40,186 nt of DNA from contig DBHI01000028.1 of the NCBI GenBank assembly GCA_002296125.1, positions 1 through 40,186 of the forward strand, read 5' to 3'. Shown here piece after piece: positions 25,727-33,321 of this stretch (positions are counted from its first letter, which is position 1; the number at the start of each line of letters is the position of its first letter). The notes under the pieces are model-generated. The model did not search any database, was not told the DNA's origin, and saw nothing but the letters and a program-made list of their open reading frames with translations. The position numbers and the translations under genes were made by a program. This DNA comes from Anaerolineales bacterium UBA832 (lineage in GTDB: Bacteria > Chloroflexota > Anaerolineae > Anaerolineales > UBA11657).

Positions 25727-26983
25727 ATGAACAAATTGACAAAAAATAATCTTACAATTGCAAATCGAATTACATCAATTTTGTTTGCCAGCAAAACATT
25801 GCATTCAACTGCACTAGTAGGTTTGTTGACAGTGACACCAATTATTGCTGTCAGACTCACAGGTAGTGATCTTTCAGTTGGTTTGCCAGCTACACTTGTG
25901 CTAGTTGGACGTGCTATTGCTGGCTATCCTATGGGTTGGTTGATGGATATATTAGGTAGAAGAAAAGGACTGAATATCGGTTTATTGATATCTATGACCG
26001 GTATGGCTTTAGGAGCTTTAGGAGCAATTCAGTCTAATTTGCTGATTTTTCTGTCAGGTTCATTCGTGTTAGGTATGTCAAAGAGTGCTATAGAACAGAT
26101 GCGTTTTATAGCTGCAGAGGTTCAGCCTATAGGTAAGCGAGCTCAGGCCATAGGACTGATTGCTTTTTCTAGTACAGTAGGATCCTTATTGGGTAGTGTG
26201 TTAATGGATTCTAGTCCAGATATGACAAGGATGTTGGGTATTCCAATTTTGGTTATTCCATTTTTCCTGGGTATTGCCCTAATGGTTATGGCTATGATTA
26301 TTAATCACCTGGGATTACGACCTGATCCATCTTCACTGCATTTAGATGATTTGCAAGAAAATGAAGATGGAACCGATTATAGAAATTTGAATCGTTCTAT
26401 GCTGCAAATATTTTCCACCAAGGAAGTTGTTTTGGCCTGCTCAGTAATGGCTATTTCTTGGTTAGGTATGACAGTGGTCATGCAGGTTACACCCTTGTTT
26501 ATGAGTTATGAAGGTTATGATGTGCCGACTATTTCTCGAGCAGTTATGATTCATAGTTTGGGAATGTTTGTTTTGTCTTCTTTTACAGGTTGGTTGACCA
26601 GTGTTATGGGGAGATATCCTGTTGTTGGTATGGGGATTGTATTGTTGGCAATATCAGGTGTATTAGGTTGTTATGCTAATACATTATATAGATTATATGT
26701 TGCTGTATTTTTGTTGGGAGTTGGTTGGAATTTTTGCTATATTGCTGGTTCAGCTATGTTATCTGATGAATTGCAGGTCAAAGAAAGAGGTAGAGCTCAA
26801 GGTATAAGTGAAGCGATCATTGGAATTACAGCAGCATTAGGTAGTGTTAGTAGCGGATTACTATTTTCAACTTATGGTTATTTTGGTTCAAATTTGCTGG
26901 TAATTATTTTTTCGTTTTTTATGGTGATTCTGTTTATCATTTTGCGTAGATCTAAAGATTTTTACCAACCCTCTGATACATGA
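25727..26983 (+). CDS. Major facilitator superfamily transporter
   Basis: The 418-aa protein has about 12 hydrophobic spans in two halves joined by a charged loop (about 200-225, PDPSSLHLDDLQENEDG). The loop between spans 2 and 3 has the MFS motif A as GWLMDILGRRKG. The C-terminal half repeats the pattern less well. It should move a small solute or drug by secondary transport in the inner membrane; the substrate is not inferable. It is divergent from the xdhC-liv operon. The NlpC-like gene follows 27 bases later and may be co-transcribed. Confidence 0.88.
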   Translation: MNKLTKNNLTIANRITSILFASKTLHSTALVGLLTVTPIIAVRLTGSDLSVGLPATLVLVGRAIAGYPMGWLMDILGRRKGLNIGLLISMTGMALGALGAIQSNLLIFLSGSFVLGMSKSAIEQMRFIAAEVQPIGKRAQAIGLIAFSSTVGSLLGSVLMDSSPDMTRMLGIPILVIPFFLGIALMVMAMIINHLGLRPDPSSLHLDDLQENEDGTDYRNLNRSMLQIFSTKEVVLACSVMAISWLGMTVVMQVTPLFMSYEGYDVPTISRAVMIHSLGMFVLSSFTGWLTSVMGRYPVVGMGIVLLAISGVLGCYANTLYRLYVAVFLLGVGWNFCYIAGSAMLSDELQVKERGRAQGISEAIIGITAALGSVSSGLLFSTYGYFGSNLLVIIFSFFMVILFIILRRSKDFYQPSDT

Positions 26984-27010
26984 TATAAATATGTCGCATA
27001 TAACGTACAG

Positions 27011-27679
27011 ATGGAAAGTCAAGAAAATATCATAAATAATTCTTCGCATTACTGGCATGAAGAACCAGCGTCTAGGTTTGGTTGGCAATTGCTTGAAATG
27101 GAACCTAATATTTTGGAAGTTGGTGATGTCGTTCATGTGCAAGGAGATAGTGTGTTTTCAAAAATAATTAGATGGTTTTCTCAATCTTCAAATGAATCTC
27201 GGACTTGGTCATCACATACAGGATTAGTTTTGGAAGTAGGTAGTATTATTAAAGTGATTGACACTGTTGGAGTTAGAGTAGCGGTAAGGCCTATACAGTC
27301 TTATCAAAATGAGAAATCAAAAGTCTTAGTTTCTCGTGTTCCTGGTGGTTTGAGCTTTCAACAGAAAGAAATGTTAGTCGTAAAGGCATTGGAATATCGC
27401 GGACGTATGTATGGAATTTTCAAGTTGTTTGCTCATGCATTAGATCGTCTGTTTGATAATCGTTATGTTTTTCGGCGAAATATAAGAATGGATAAGTATC
27501 CTATTTGTTCTTGGATTGTTGCTTACGTTTATAAGAGAGTGTTGGGTTTGTTGTTTGGATGTCCTCCAAATGCTGCCCAGCCAGACGATATATTGGACTA
27601 TTGCATGCGGTTTAGGTGGACAAATGTATGGTCAGAATCGGCTGAAACTTTGGATGAATGTAAGAGAATTTACAAATAG
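27011..27679 (+). CDS. Permuted NlpC/P60-like (YiiX/C92-type) cysteine hydrolase
   Basis: The 222-aa protein fits the circularly permuted papain fold of the YiiX/YaeF type. GDVVHVQGD (38-46) opens the barrel. SSHTGLVLE supplies the catalytic H69, followed by VIDTVGVRVAVRP. The nucleophile is C166 in YPICSWIVAYVY, and the closing AAQPDDILDY is typical of the family. Order His before Cys is the permuted arrangement. Such enzymes hydrolyse peptide or lipid-amide bonds; the substrate is unknown. No signal peptide or span is evident, so it appears cytoplasmic. Its stop is six bases from that of the convergent HtrA gene. Confidence 0.75.
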   Translation: MESQENIINNSSHYWHEEPASRFGWQLLEMEPNILEVGDVVHVQGDSVFSKIIRWFSQSSNESRTWSSHTGLVLEVGSIIKVIDTVGVRVAVRPIQSYQNEKSKVLVSRVPGGLSFQQKEMLVVKALEYRGRMYGIFKLFAHALDRLFDNRYVFRRNIRMDKYPICSWIVAYVYKRVLGLLFGCPPNAAQPDDILDYCMRFRWTNVWSESAETLDECKRIYK

Positions 27680-27685
27680 TTGATT

Positions 27686-28921
27686 TTAGAACTTGCTTTC
27701 ACCAAGTTTAATAGTTAGATTGAGGACTGTTTCTTCTCTTACTACAGTAGCAGTTATTATATCTCCTGGCTCATAACTGAGTAGCACGTTTATAAATGGG
27801 TGATCTTCGTTTAATGGGATGTCATCTAGAGCTACAATAATATCTCCTGCTTTAATTCCTGATTTTTGAGCGGCTGAGTTCTCTGCTACTCTTGTAATAT
27901 AAATACCCCATTCAACTGGGAGGTTATAAACCCAAGAAATTCTTGGATTGATTGATTCCCAATTAACACCAAGATATGGTCTGGCTACACTCCCATAGTT
28001 TACAATTTGATCACTTATTGCTCCAACTGTATTAGATGCTACTGCAAAACCAAGTCCTTCTGCTACTGAGTTACCAAAAGAACCACCTCTTACGATTAGA
28101 GTATTTATACCAATTACTTGTCCTGCTAAATTAACTAATGGTCCTCCGGAATTGCCTTGATTAATAGCTGCATCAGTTTGTATTAGATCTTCTAGTTGAT
28201 AGCCTTTAGTGGTATCAACTGATCTTCCTGTGGCACTGACAACACCGACAGTGACAGTATTTTTGAAATCACCTAAAGGACTACCGATTGCAATAACTGT
28301 TTCCCCAGGTCTTAGTACATCTGAATTACCAAATGATGCTATTCCTGGAGGAATAGCATCAACTTGGAGTACTGCTACATCAGCATATGTATCAGATCCA
28401 ACCAGGACTGCAGGTATTGTTGTACCATCGACCAGTACTACGACTAAGTTTTTGTGACCTGATATAACATGATCGTTGGTGATAATATGTCCCGATTCTG
28501 AAAAAATTACTCCAGAACCTGATCCTTGTTGTGTTCCACTATCTCCAAGATTTATTACCGTGACGACCGCAGGGCTAATGATTTCTACAGCTTCGGTTAT
28601 AGCAGTTGTGATCTGAATTGATCGAGTTTCAATAGTGGAAGTAATACTGGAATTTTCTACAGACTGTGTTGGCAGTATGTTAGTGGGCGTAGGGCTTATT
28701 TGAGTTGGTGTTGGTGGTACTATGGTTATAGTGGGTGATGCAATCAATGTTGGGATTGAAGTTGGATTGTTGGTAGATAAAATGATTTTTTCTGATGTTG
28801 GTTCTAGTGACATATTGTTATTTTGTGTTAGATAGACAATCGAGCCACCAGATAATCCGCCTAATATTGCTGATAATAAGACAATAAATCCTATGGATAA
28901 TGTGTATTGAGTTGATCTCAT
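27686..28921 (-). CDS. HtrA/DegP-family serine protease, membrane-anchored
   Basis: The 411-aa protein has one N-terminal span (about 8-31) without a lipobox, so it is an anchored type with the protease outside. A long Pro/Thr/Ser-rich linker (about 50-95, repeats such as SPTPT) precedes the trypsin domain. The triad is H151 (TNDHVIS), D181 (YADVAVL) and S258 (GNSGGPL), with one PDZ domain after about 315. It performs extracytoplasmic protein quality control. The start overlaps the end of the GT2 gene by four bases, giving a two-gene operon. It differs from the lipoprotein HtrA at 12.8 kb in anchor and linker. Confidence 0.93.
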   Translation of the reverse strand: MRSTQYTLSIGFIVLLSAILGGLSGGSIVYLTQNNNMSLEPTSEKIILSTNNPTSIPTLIASPTITIVPPTPTQISPTPTNILPTQSVENSSITSTIETRSIQITTAITEAVEIISPAVVTVINLGDSGTQQGSGSGVIFSESGHIITNDHVISGHKNLVVVLVDGTTIPAVLVGSDTYADVAVLQVDAIPPGIASFGNSDVLRPGETVIAIGSPLGDFKNTVTVGVVSATGRSVDTTKGYQLEDLIQTDAAINQGNSGGPLVNLAGQVIGINTLIVRGGSFGNSVAEGLGFAVASNTVGAISDQIVNYGSVARPYLGVNWESINPRISWVYNLPVEWGIYITRVAENSAAQKSGIKAGDIIVALDDIPLNEDHPFINVLLSYEPGDIITATVVREETVLNLTIKLGESKF

Positions 28922-29877
28922 GTATTTTTACCAAATTTAATTCTTTTCCATATGCCGACTGGATAACCAATCATTTTAGCAATGTCACCTGTAACACGTA
29001 TTATTGGTATTAAAGATATTATTATCAATTTTTCCAAAAGAGGTGATTTGTACCACAAACGTTGGGCTCTTACAATTGGACGTCGAATGTATGTCAGTCC
29101 TGCGATGGCACCTAGTAACCAAATACTTGGATTAATAGTTATTGCAGCATATATACTTATTGGTATTGCTATTAGATATGTAAAGTATCTAATTAGATGT
29201 ATGAGTACAAATAATCCTGCATGTCCATCTCCAGATGCATAGTTGTAATATTGTCTAAAGAATTGTTTTAGTGTACTCCTAGGTCTAAATTGTACTAGTG
29301 CTGTTGGAATAAAATGGAAGTTCCCATATTGTTTTATTATTTCTTGGTCAAAAACTACATCTTCGGAATAATCTAGCCAATTAGGATAACCACCAACTTG
29401 TTTCCATACAGATTTTCGGAATGCAACTGATCTACTAGATGGTAAGAATTGTTTTGATCTAATATCATCTATAAGTGGTAATACTGTTGCTCCCATTGCT
29501 TTTTCAAAAGTAGTATCCGAGTCAGTATTGAAAAATCCCGCTACATGCATAATTTTTTCGTCAGTAAAAGAATTTGTTAGGTTTTCTAACCATGATGGAG
29601 ATAATGTGACTCCAGCATCTGTTACAGCTATGATCTCACTTTGTGCTGCTTCAATTGCTACATTTCTTCCAGTAGATATATTGGCTCCATCATATACTAA
29701 TATTCTTAAAGGTAATTTATTAGAATACTTGGATAATATTGTAACAGTATTGTCTTTTGAACCTGCATCACATACAATTATTTCATCAGGTAAGCGAGTT
29801 TGTAATAATACTGAATCAAACAGACGATGTATATGGTAGGCTTCATTAAGTACAGTGATTACTAGGCAAATGTTCAT
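28918..29877 (-). CDS. GT2-family glycosyltransferase
   Basis: The 319-aa protein begins MNICLVITVLNEAYHIHRLFDSV and has the GT-A nucleotide-sugar site IIVCDAGSKDNT and the acidic AVTDAGVTLSP motif in the place of DxD. EDVVFDQEIIKQYG supplies the catalytic-base region. Two or three hydrophobic segments near the C-terminus (residues about 225-265) suggest membrane association. It likely adds sugars to a cell-surface lipid or polymer. It leads a two-gene operon with the anchored HtrA. Acceptor and sugar are unknown. Confidence 0.85.
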   Translation of the reverse strand: MNICLVITVLNEAYHIHRLFDSVLLQTRLPDEIIVCDAGSKDNTVTILSKYSNKLPLRILVYDGANISTGRNVAIEAAQSEIIAVTDAGVTLSPSWLENLTNSFTDEKIMHVAGFFNTDSDTTFEKAMGATVLPLIDDIRSKQFLPSSRSVAFRKSVWKQVGGYPNWLDYSEDVVFDQEIIKQYGNFHFIPTALVQFRPRSTLKQFFRQYYNYASGDGHAGLFVLIHLIRYFTYLIAIPISIYAAITINPSIWLLGAIAGLTYIRRPIVRAQRLWYKSPLLEKLIIISLIPIIRVTGDIAKMIGYPVGIWKRIKFGKNT

Positions 29878-29973
29878 GCAAGAAATTATATATTAGTATG
29901 ATATAAAGTATGAGTTCTATAACACAAATGTTTACTGATATAGTGATTGCTTAATAACTGTTCATGATTTTGT

Positions 29974-30003
29974 TTAACATCAACACATTTAGCACTGTAT
30001 AAT
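29974..30003 (+). promoter_or_regulatory. Sigma-70-type promoter for the transaldolase gene
   Basis: TTAACA (29974-29979) and a perfect TATAAT (29998-30003) are 18 bases apart. The start point would be near 30010, leaving a leader of about 60 nt. Confidence 0.7.
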
Positions 30004-30069
30004 GTAATATGTTACTATGAGATGTGAGTTGTTTAAAAAAAATATTACAAAAATTGGTATAGATAACAT

Positions 30070-31188
30070 ATGAATTCTTTGCAAAAATTAACAACATTAG
30101 GTCAATCACCATGGCAGGACAATATTAGTAGAGATCAGTTGATCTCTGGTGCTTTAAAAAGTACTGTTGATAACAGAGAAATTACCGGATTGACATCGAA
30201 TCCAACCATTTTTCAGAAAGCTATTTCTGGGAGTAGTGATTATGATAATACAATTGGTAAATTAGCTGTTTTAGATACAAATCCAGAAGATATTTTTTTT
30301 GCTTTAGCTAGTGAAGATATTAAGCAAGCGGCAGATATCTTTATGCCTGTGTATGAACGTTCAAATGGTAAAGATGGTTTTGTAAGCATAGAAGTTTCTC
30401 CTAGACTTGCTATGAATACAGATGCTACCATTCAAGAGGCAATAAAATTGTGGAATGATATAGATATGCCTAATCTTATGGTAAAAATACCAGCTACTAT
30501 TCCTGGATTAGAAGCAATTACTGAAGTTACTGCACATGGTATCAATGTCAATGTCACATTGATTTTTTCTGTTCAGCGTTATGAAATGGTGATCAATGCA
30601 TATATGTCTGGATTAGAAAATCGTATAAATAGTGGGAATTCAATTGACACAATTAATTCAGTTGCTAGTTTCTTTATAAGTAGAATTGACACATTAGTTG
30701 ATGCTCAACTTGAAAGTATTACATCCAATACTGTGAATATTGACCAAATGAAAGGAGTCACTGCAATTGCAAATGCGCATTTAGCATATGAATTATTTCA
30801 AAATAGTCGGGTTGGTAGTAGATGGATGGATTTGGAAAATAAAGGTGGCAATATACAACGTCCATTGTGGGCAAGTACTAGTACTAAAAACCCAGAATAT
30901 AGTGATGTATTATATGTAGAGTCTTTAATAGCTAAGCATACTGTAAATACTATGCCACCCGAAACAATTCTAGCTTTTAAGGATCATGGCAATGCTATTT
31001 TAGCTTCTTTCTCAGACACGAAAACTTCTAAAGCACATATGGATAATTTGGCTAGTGTAGGTATTTTCATAGATGAAATAAGTTCGAAGCTCGAGTCTGA
31101 TGGAGTTCATTCATTTTTGGATTCGTATGAACAGTTATTATCAGTAATTGAGGAGCGCAGTTTATCTCTAAAGAAAGATAAAAGATAA
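30070..31188 (+). CDS. tal: Transaldolase
   Basis: The 372-aa length is the long transaldolase type found in actinobacteria, cyanobacteria and Chloroflexota. EITGLTSNPTIFQKAI (37-52) is the first signature, and the Schiff-base lysine K139 lies in NLMVKIPAT. NVTLIFSVQRYEMVINAYMSGLE (160-182) and RPLWASTSTKNPEYSDVLYVE (later) are also diagnostic. It transfers dihydroxyacetone units between sugar phosphates in the pentose phosphate pathway. It has its own promoter. No transketolase or zwf gene follows; a minus-strand small ORF and tRNA genes come next. Confidence 0.94.
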   Translation: MNSLQKLTTLGQSPWQDNISRDQLISGALKSTVDNREITGLTSNPTIFQKAISGSSDYDNTIGKLAVLDTNPEDIFFALASEDIKQAADIFMPVYERSNGKDGFVSIEVSPRLAMNTDATIQEAIKLWNDIDMPNLMVKIPATIPGLEAITEVTAHGINVNVTLIFSVQRYEMVINAYMSGLENRINSGNSIDTINSVASFFISRIDTLVDAQLESITSNTVNIDQMKGVTAIANAHLAYELFQNSRVGSRWMDLENKGGNIQRPLWASTSTKNPEYSDVLYVESLIAKHTVNTMPPETILAFKDHGNAILASFSDTKTSKAHMDNLASVGIFIDEISSKLESDGVHSFLDSYEQLLSVIEERSLSLKKDKR

Positions 31189-31209
31189 AAAGTAAATATT
31201 TAACTATTG

Positions 31210-31320
31210 TTATATAAATAATAGGATGAACATTACAATCATAGTTACACCACAAATATGAAGGGTTAGGAGTAATCGATCTCTTGTGTACATTTTAAGT
31301 GCTGAGTAAATTGTGCTCAT
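31210..31320 (-). CDS. Small single-span membrane peptide (36 aa)
   Basis: This gene is not a known family. On the minus strand an ATG at 31318-31320 opens 36 codons and a TAA at 31210-31212. An ideal AAGGAG ribosome-binding site (31328-31333) lies seven bases upstream, one of the strongest in the window. The peptide starts MSTIYSALKMYTRDRLLL, and its second half (about 16-36) is a hydrophobic segment long enough to cross the membrane, with Cys23. Basic residues K9, R13 and R15 precede it, so the N-terminus should stay in the cytoplasm by the positive-inside rule. It follows a GC-rich hairpin and a 63-aa gene on the same strand, and it is convergent with tal. Expression is untested. Confidence 0.6.
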   Translation of the reverse strand: MSTIYSALKMYTRDRLLLTLHICGVTMIVMFILLFI

Positions 31321-31344
31321 GCTTAGTCTCCTTGTGATTTGAGG

Positions 31345-31400
31345 GCCGACATTGCTAAAGTCATGGAAATGGATTTAAAATCTACTCTAGCAATGTCGGC
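31345..31400 (-). ncRNA. GC-rich 13-bp hairpin between the 63-aa and 36-aa genes
   Basis: GCCGACATTGCTA (31345-31357) is perfectly complementary to TAGCAATGTCGGC (31388-31400), with a 30-base loop. It is GC-richer than the surroundings. No U-tract follows on the minus strand, so it does not look like a simple terminator. It ends 11 bases before the ribosome-binding site of the 36-aa gene. A weaker hairpin, GTTGAT/ATCAAC, lies at 31433-31449. It could be a leader control element, a processing signal or a small RNA. Confidence 0.5.
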
Positions 31401-31462
31401 GAGGCCAGTAATACAGGTTTAATTAGTGCAAGGTTGATGCCATATCAACATATGTGGTGATT

Positions 31463-31654
31463 TCAACTATTGTTCCATCCACCTTGAGTTGGATTGAATT
31501 CGTTATTGATTGGAGAAATAGACCAAGAAACAGCTCTAGTTGTTCGGTCATCTTGTTTGGCAAGTGTAACGGCCTGCTGTTCTTTTTTTGCGTCTATGAT
31601 CCAATAGTCAATTGAACGCAAATTTTCATCTGTTGTACGAACAATATATTTCAT
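31463..31654 (-). CDS. Hypothetical 63-aa protein
   Basis: Not assigned to a family. The frame of 63 codons begins MKYIVRTTDENLRSIDYWIID and ends NNEFNPTQGGWNNS. Composition is natural: polar, with alternating charges, without a signal peptide or span, and probably a short beta strand, helix and disordered tail. The ribosome-binding site is weak. It stands upstream of the GC-rich hairpin and the 36-aa membrane peptide on the same strand, so these may form one unit. It could also be a chance frame, but no better gene occupies this stretch. Confidence 0.5.
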   Translation of the reverse strand: MKYIVRTTDENLRSIDYWIIDAKKEQQAVTLAKQDDRTTRAVSWSISPINNEFNPTQGGWNNS

Positions 31655-31780
31655 TTTTTAACCAATATTAATTATAGATTTTATTTGTAAGTTTTATTGC
31701 ATTGCAGGAAGTGTGCCAATATTTGCAATAATATAAATGTTGTTTGTAAGGTAATGTATGCGTTGAATATTTCTATTATG

Positions 31781-31786
31781 TATAAT
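31781..31786 (+). promoter_or_regulatory. -10 box of the tRNA-Ala promoter
   Basis: A perfect TATAAT lies 26 bases before the first tRNA-Ala. The -35 region is poorly conserved. It probably drives both tRNA genes. Confidence 0.45.
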
Positions 31787-31812
31787 ACAATTAATCAGTT
31801 TGGGATTATACC

Positions 31813-31888
31813 GGGCCTGTGGCGCAGCTGGGAGCGCGCTTCAATCGCACTGAAGAGGTCGCGGGTTCGAATCCCGCCAGGTCCACCA
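31813..31888 (+). tRNA. tRNA-Ala (anticodon CGC), CCA encoded
   Basis: Acceptor GGGCCTG (31813-31819) pairs with CAGGTCC (31878-31884), including the G3-U70 alanine identity pair. The anticodon stem CTTCA/TGAAG encloses ATCGCAC, so the anticodon is CGC. The T arm GCGGGTTCGAATCCCGC is canonical. The discriminator A and CCA (31886-31888) are encoded. Confidence 0.95.
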
Positions 31889-31904
31889 CGAATTTTTGAT
31901 ATAA

Positions 31905-31977
31905 GGGCCCATGGCGCAGTTGGGAGCGCGTCTCAATGGCATTGAGAAGGTCGCGGGTTCGAGTCCCGCTGGGTCCA
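31905..31977 (+). tRNA. tRNA-Ala (anticodon GGC)
   Basis: Acceptor GGGCCCA (31905-31911) pairs with TGGGTCC (31970-31976), again with G3-U70. The anticodon stem TCTCA/TGAGA encloses ATGGCAT, so the anticodon is GGC. CCA is not encoded (ATTT follows). It is 16 bases after the first tRNA-Ala and very similar to it, suggesting local duplication. Confidence 0.95.
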
Positions 31978-32298
31978 TTTTATTTCAAATATTATGCAGG
32001 AAAAGTAATTGAAATAGTTTACACAATATTTTCCTTCAAACTTAGATTATTTTTATTTCCAATTGATCATCTGATTCGCTGAATTTTATTTCTGGTATTG
32101 TTTTGCTTGAAAATTGGTTTTACGAATATATTTGAAGTTTTGCAGATTTATATTAATAACAGGTGGATTGCTATTGACTTATGTTGGTGATTAATATTTT
32201 TTGCTGCTATATTTGAAAGCGGAAAGTTGTTTGTTAGACTATCTTTATTAGACTTGTTAAAATTCTGTTATTTATGTGATATGTAATACAAGGATTTA
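31978..32298. other. Non-coding gap before the six-gene operon
   Basis: I see no gene in these 321 bases on either strand. AGGAAAA/TTTTCCT arms near 31999-32035 form a weak hairpin after the tRNA genes. TAAAAT at 32258-32263 may be the -10 box of the operon, without a convincing -35 box. No TPP-riboswitch core is visible although TenA lies downstream. Confidence 0.35.
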
Positions 32299-33291
32299 GT
32301 GAGAGAATTGATTGGATTATCTAAAGTGAAACTTTATACATATGGGGATATTTTAGTAGAACTAAGTGCGAATGTTGATGACTTACCTATTGTAGGTAGT
32401 GATCAAACTATTAAAAGTTTTCGTATATTACCGGGTGGCTCTTCTCCTAATTCGGCAGTTAGTGCTTCTATTCTTAAGGTACAGGTACATCAGATAGGTG
32501 TTGTGGGAAATGATGTATTTTCTACAATCCTACTAGACGACTTAAAATCTTGTGGTGTGTGTGTTGACTCAGTTATGAGTGTGTCTGGTTCAAGTGCATT
32601 TGCTGTTATTTTAGTTGATAAGAATGGTGAACGTACTATGTTGTCCTATAGAGACATTTCAATTTCAGCAGTGATGCGGGAACTGTATAATGTAAAGTTC
32701 AGTCTTGGAGACTTCTTGCATATTTCAGGGTATGCCTACCAATCATTAGATACTAGTGAAGTTGCTAACAATTTATTACGAAATGCAAAGAATTCAGGTG
32801 TTTACGTGTCTTTAGATCCTTCTTATCAATTTGCTATAAATCAGTCTTTGTTATCTCAAAATTTGATGGAGGATTTGGATTATATCTTTCCCAACAACAA
32901 TGAAGCTTATCATCTGACAGGACAAAAGTCTCCAGATGAAGCTGTTAAAGCATTGTTAGATATGGGAGTTGGTTGTGCAATTATCACTTGTGGAAATAGA
33001 GGTTGTGTTATTGGTGATAGTTCATCTAGAGAAATTATTCAAATACCTTCTTATGAAGTTTCTACACCACTTGATACAACAGGAGCAGGCGACAGTTTTA
33101 TTGGTGGTTTTTTAGCAGCTCGTATTAAAGGATATAATCTTGAACAATCAGCTAAAATTGGACATGCAATTGCTGCAAATGTGATTATGACTTATGGTGG
33201 TCATGCTGGGGCACCTAGTTTGGAAAGCTTACGAAGTTTTGTGATTGATAATCAGGATGATGATCTATTAAAGGATATTATAGGTAGATGA
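32299..33291 (+). CDS. PfkB-family carbohydrate/nucleoside kinase
   Basis: The GTG start at 32299 has AAGGA five bases upstream. The 330-aa ribokinase-fold protein has the N-terminal substrate loop PGGSSPNSAVSASIL (45-59), VVGNDVFS, and the C-terminal PfkB signature DTTGAGDSFIGGF (259-271) with D265 as catalytic base. It transfers ATP phosphate to a sugar, nucleoside or similar hydroxyl. The lid pattern resembles sugar/nucleoside kinases more than ThiD. It is the first gene of a tightly spaced six-gene plus-strand operon (gap to the next gene 30 bases). Substrate unknown. Confidence 0.88.
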   Translation: MRELIGLSKVKLYTYGDILVELSANVDDLPIVGSDQTIKSFRILPGGSSPNSAVSASILKVQVHQIGVVGNDVFSTILLDDLKSCGVCVDSVMSVSGSSAFAVILVDKNGERTMLSYRDISISAVMRELYNVKFSLGDFLHISGYAYQSLDTSEVANNLLRNAKNSGVYVSLDPSYQFAINQSLLSQNLMEDLDYIFPNNNEAYHLTGQKSPDEAVKALLDMGVGCAIITCGNRGCVIGDSSSREIIQIPSYEVSTPLDTTGAGDSFIGGFLAARIKGYNLEQSAKIGHAIAANVIMTYGGHAGAPSLESLRSFVIDNQDDDLLKDIIGR

Positions 33292-33321
33292 TGTTAGAGC
33301 ATGTGGGAAGAAGGTTAACAT

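Noticed and set aside
31323..31364. 13-codon frame within the hairpin loop as an independent gene
   Set aside because: It has no ribosome-binding site; kept only as a possible coupling element.
31697..31945. Plus-strand 82-codon frame
   Set aside because: It runs through both tRNA-Ala genes.
31978..32298. TPP riboswitch ahead of the TenA operon
   Set aside because: No CTGAGA...ACCTGA core is present here or just before tenA.
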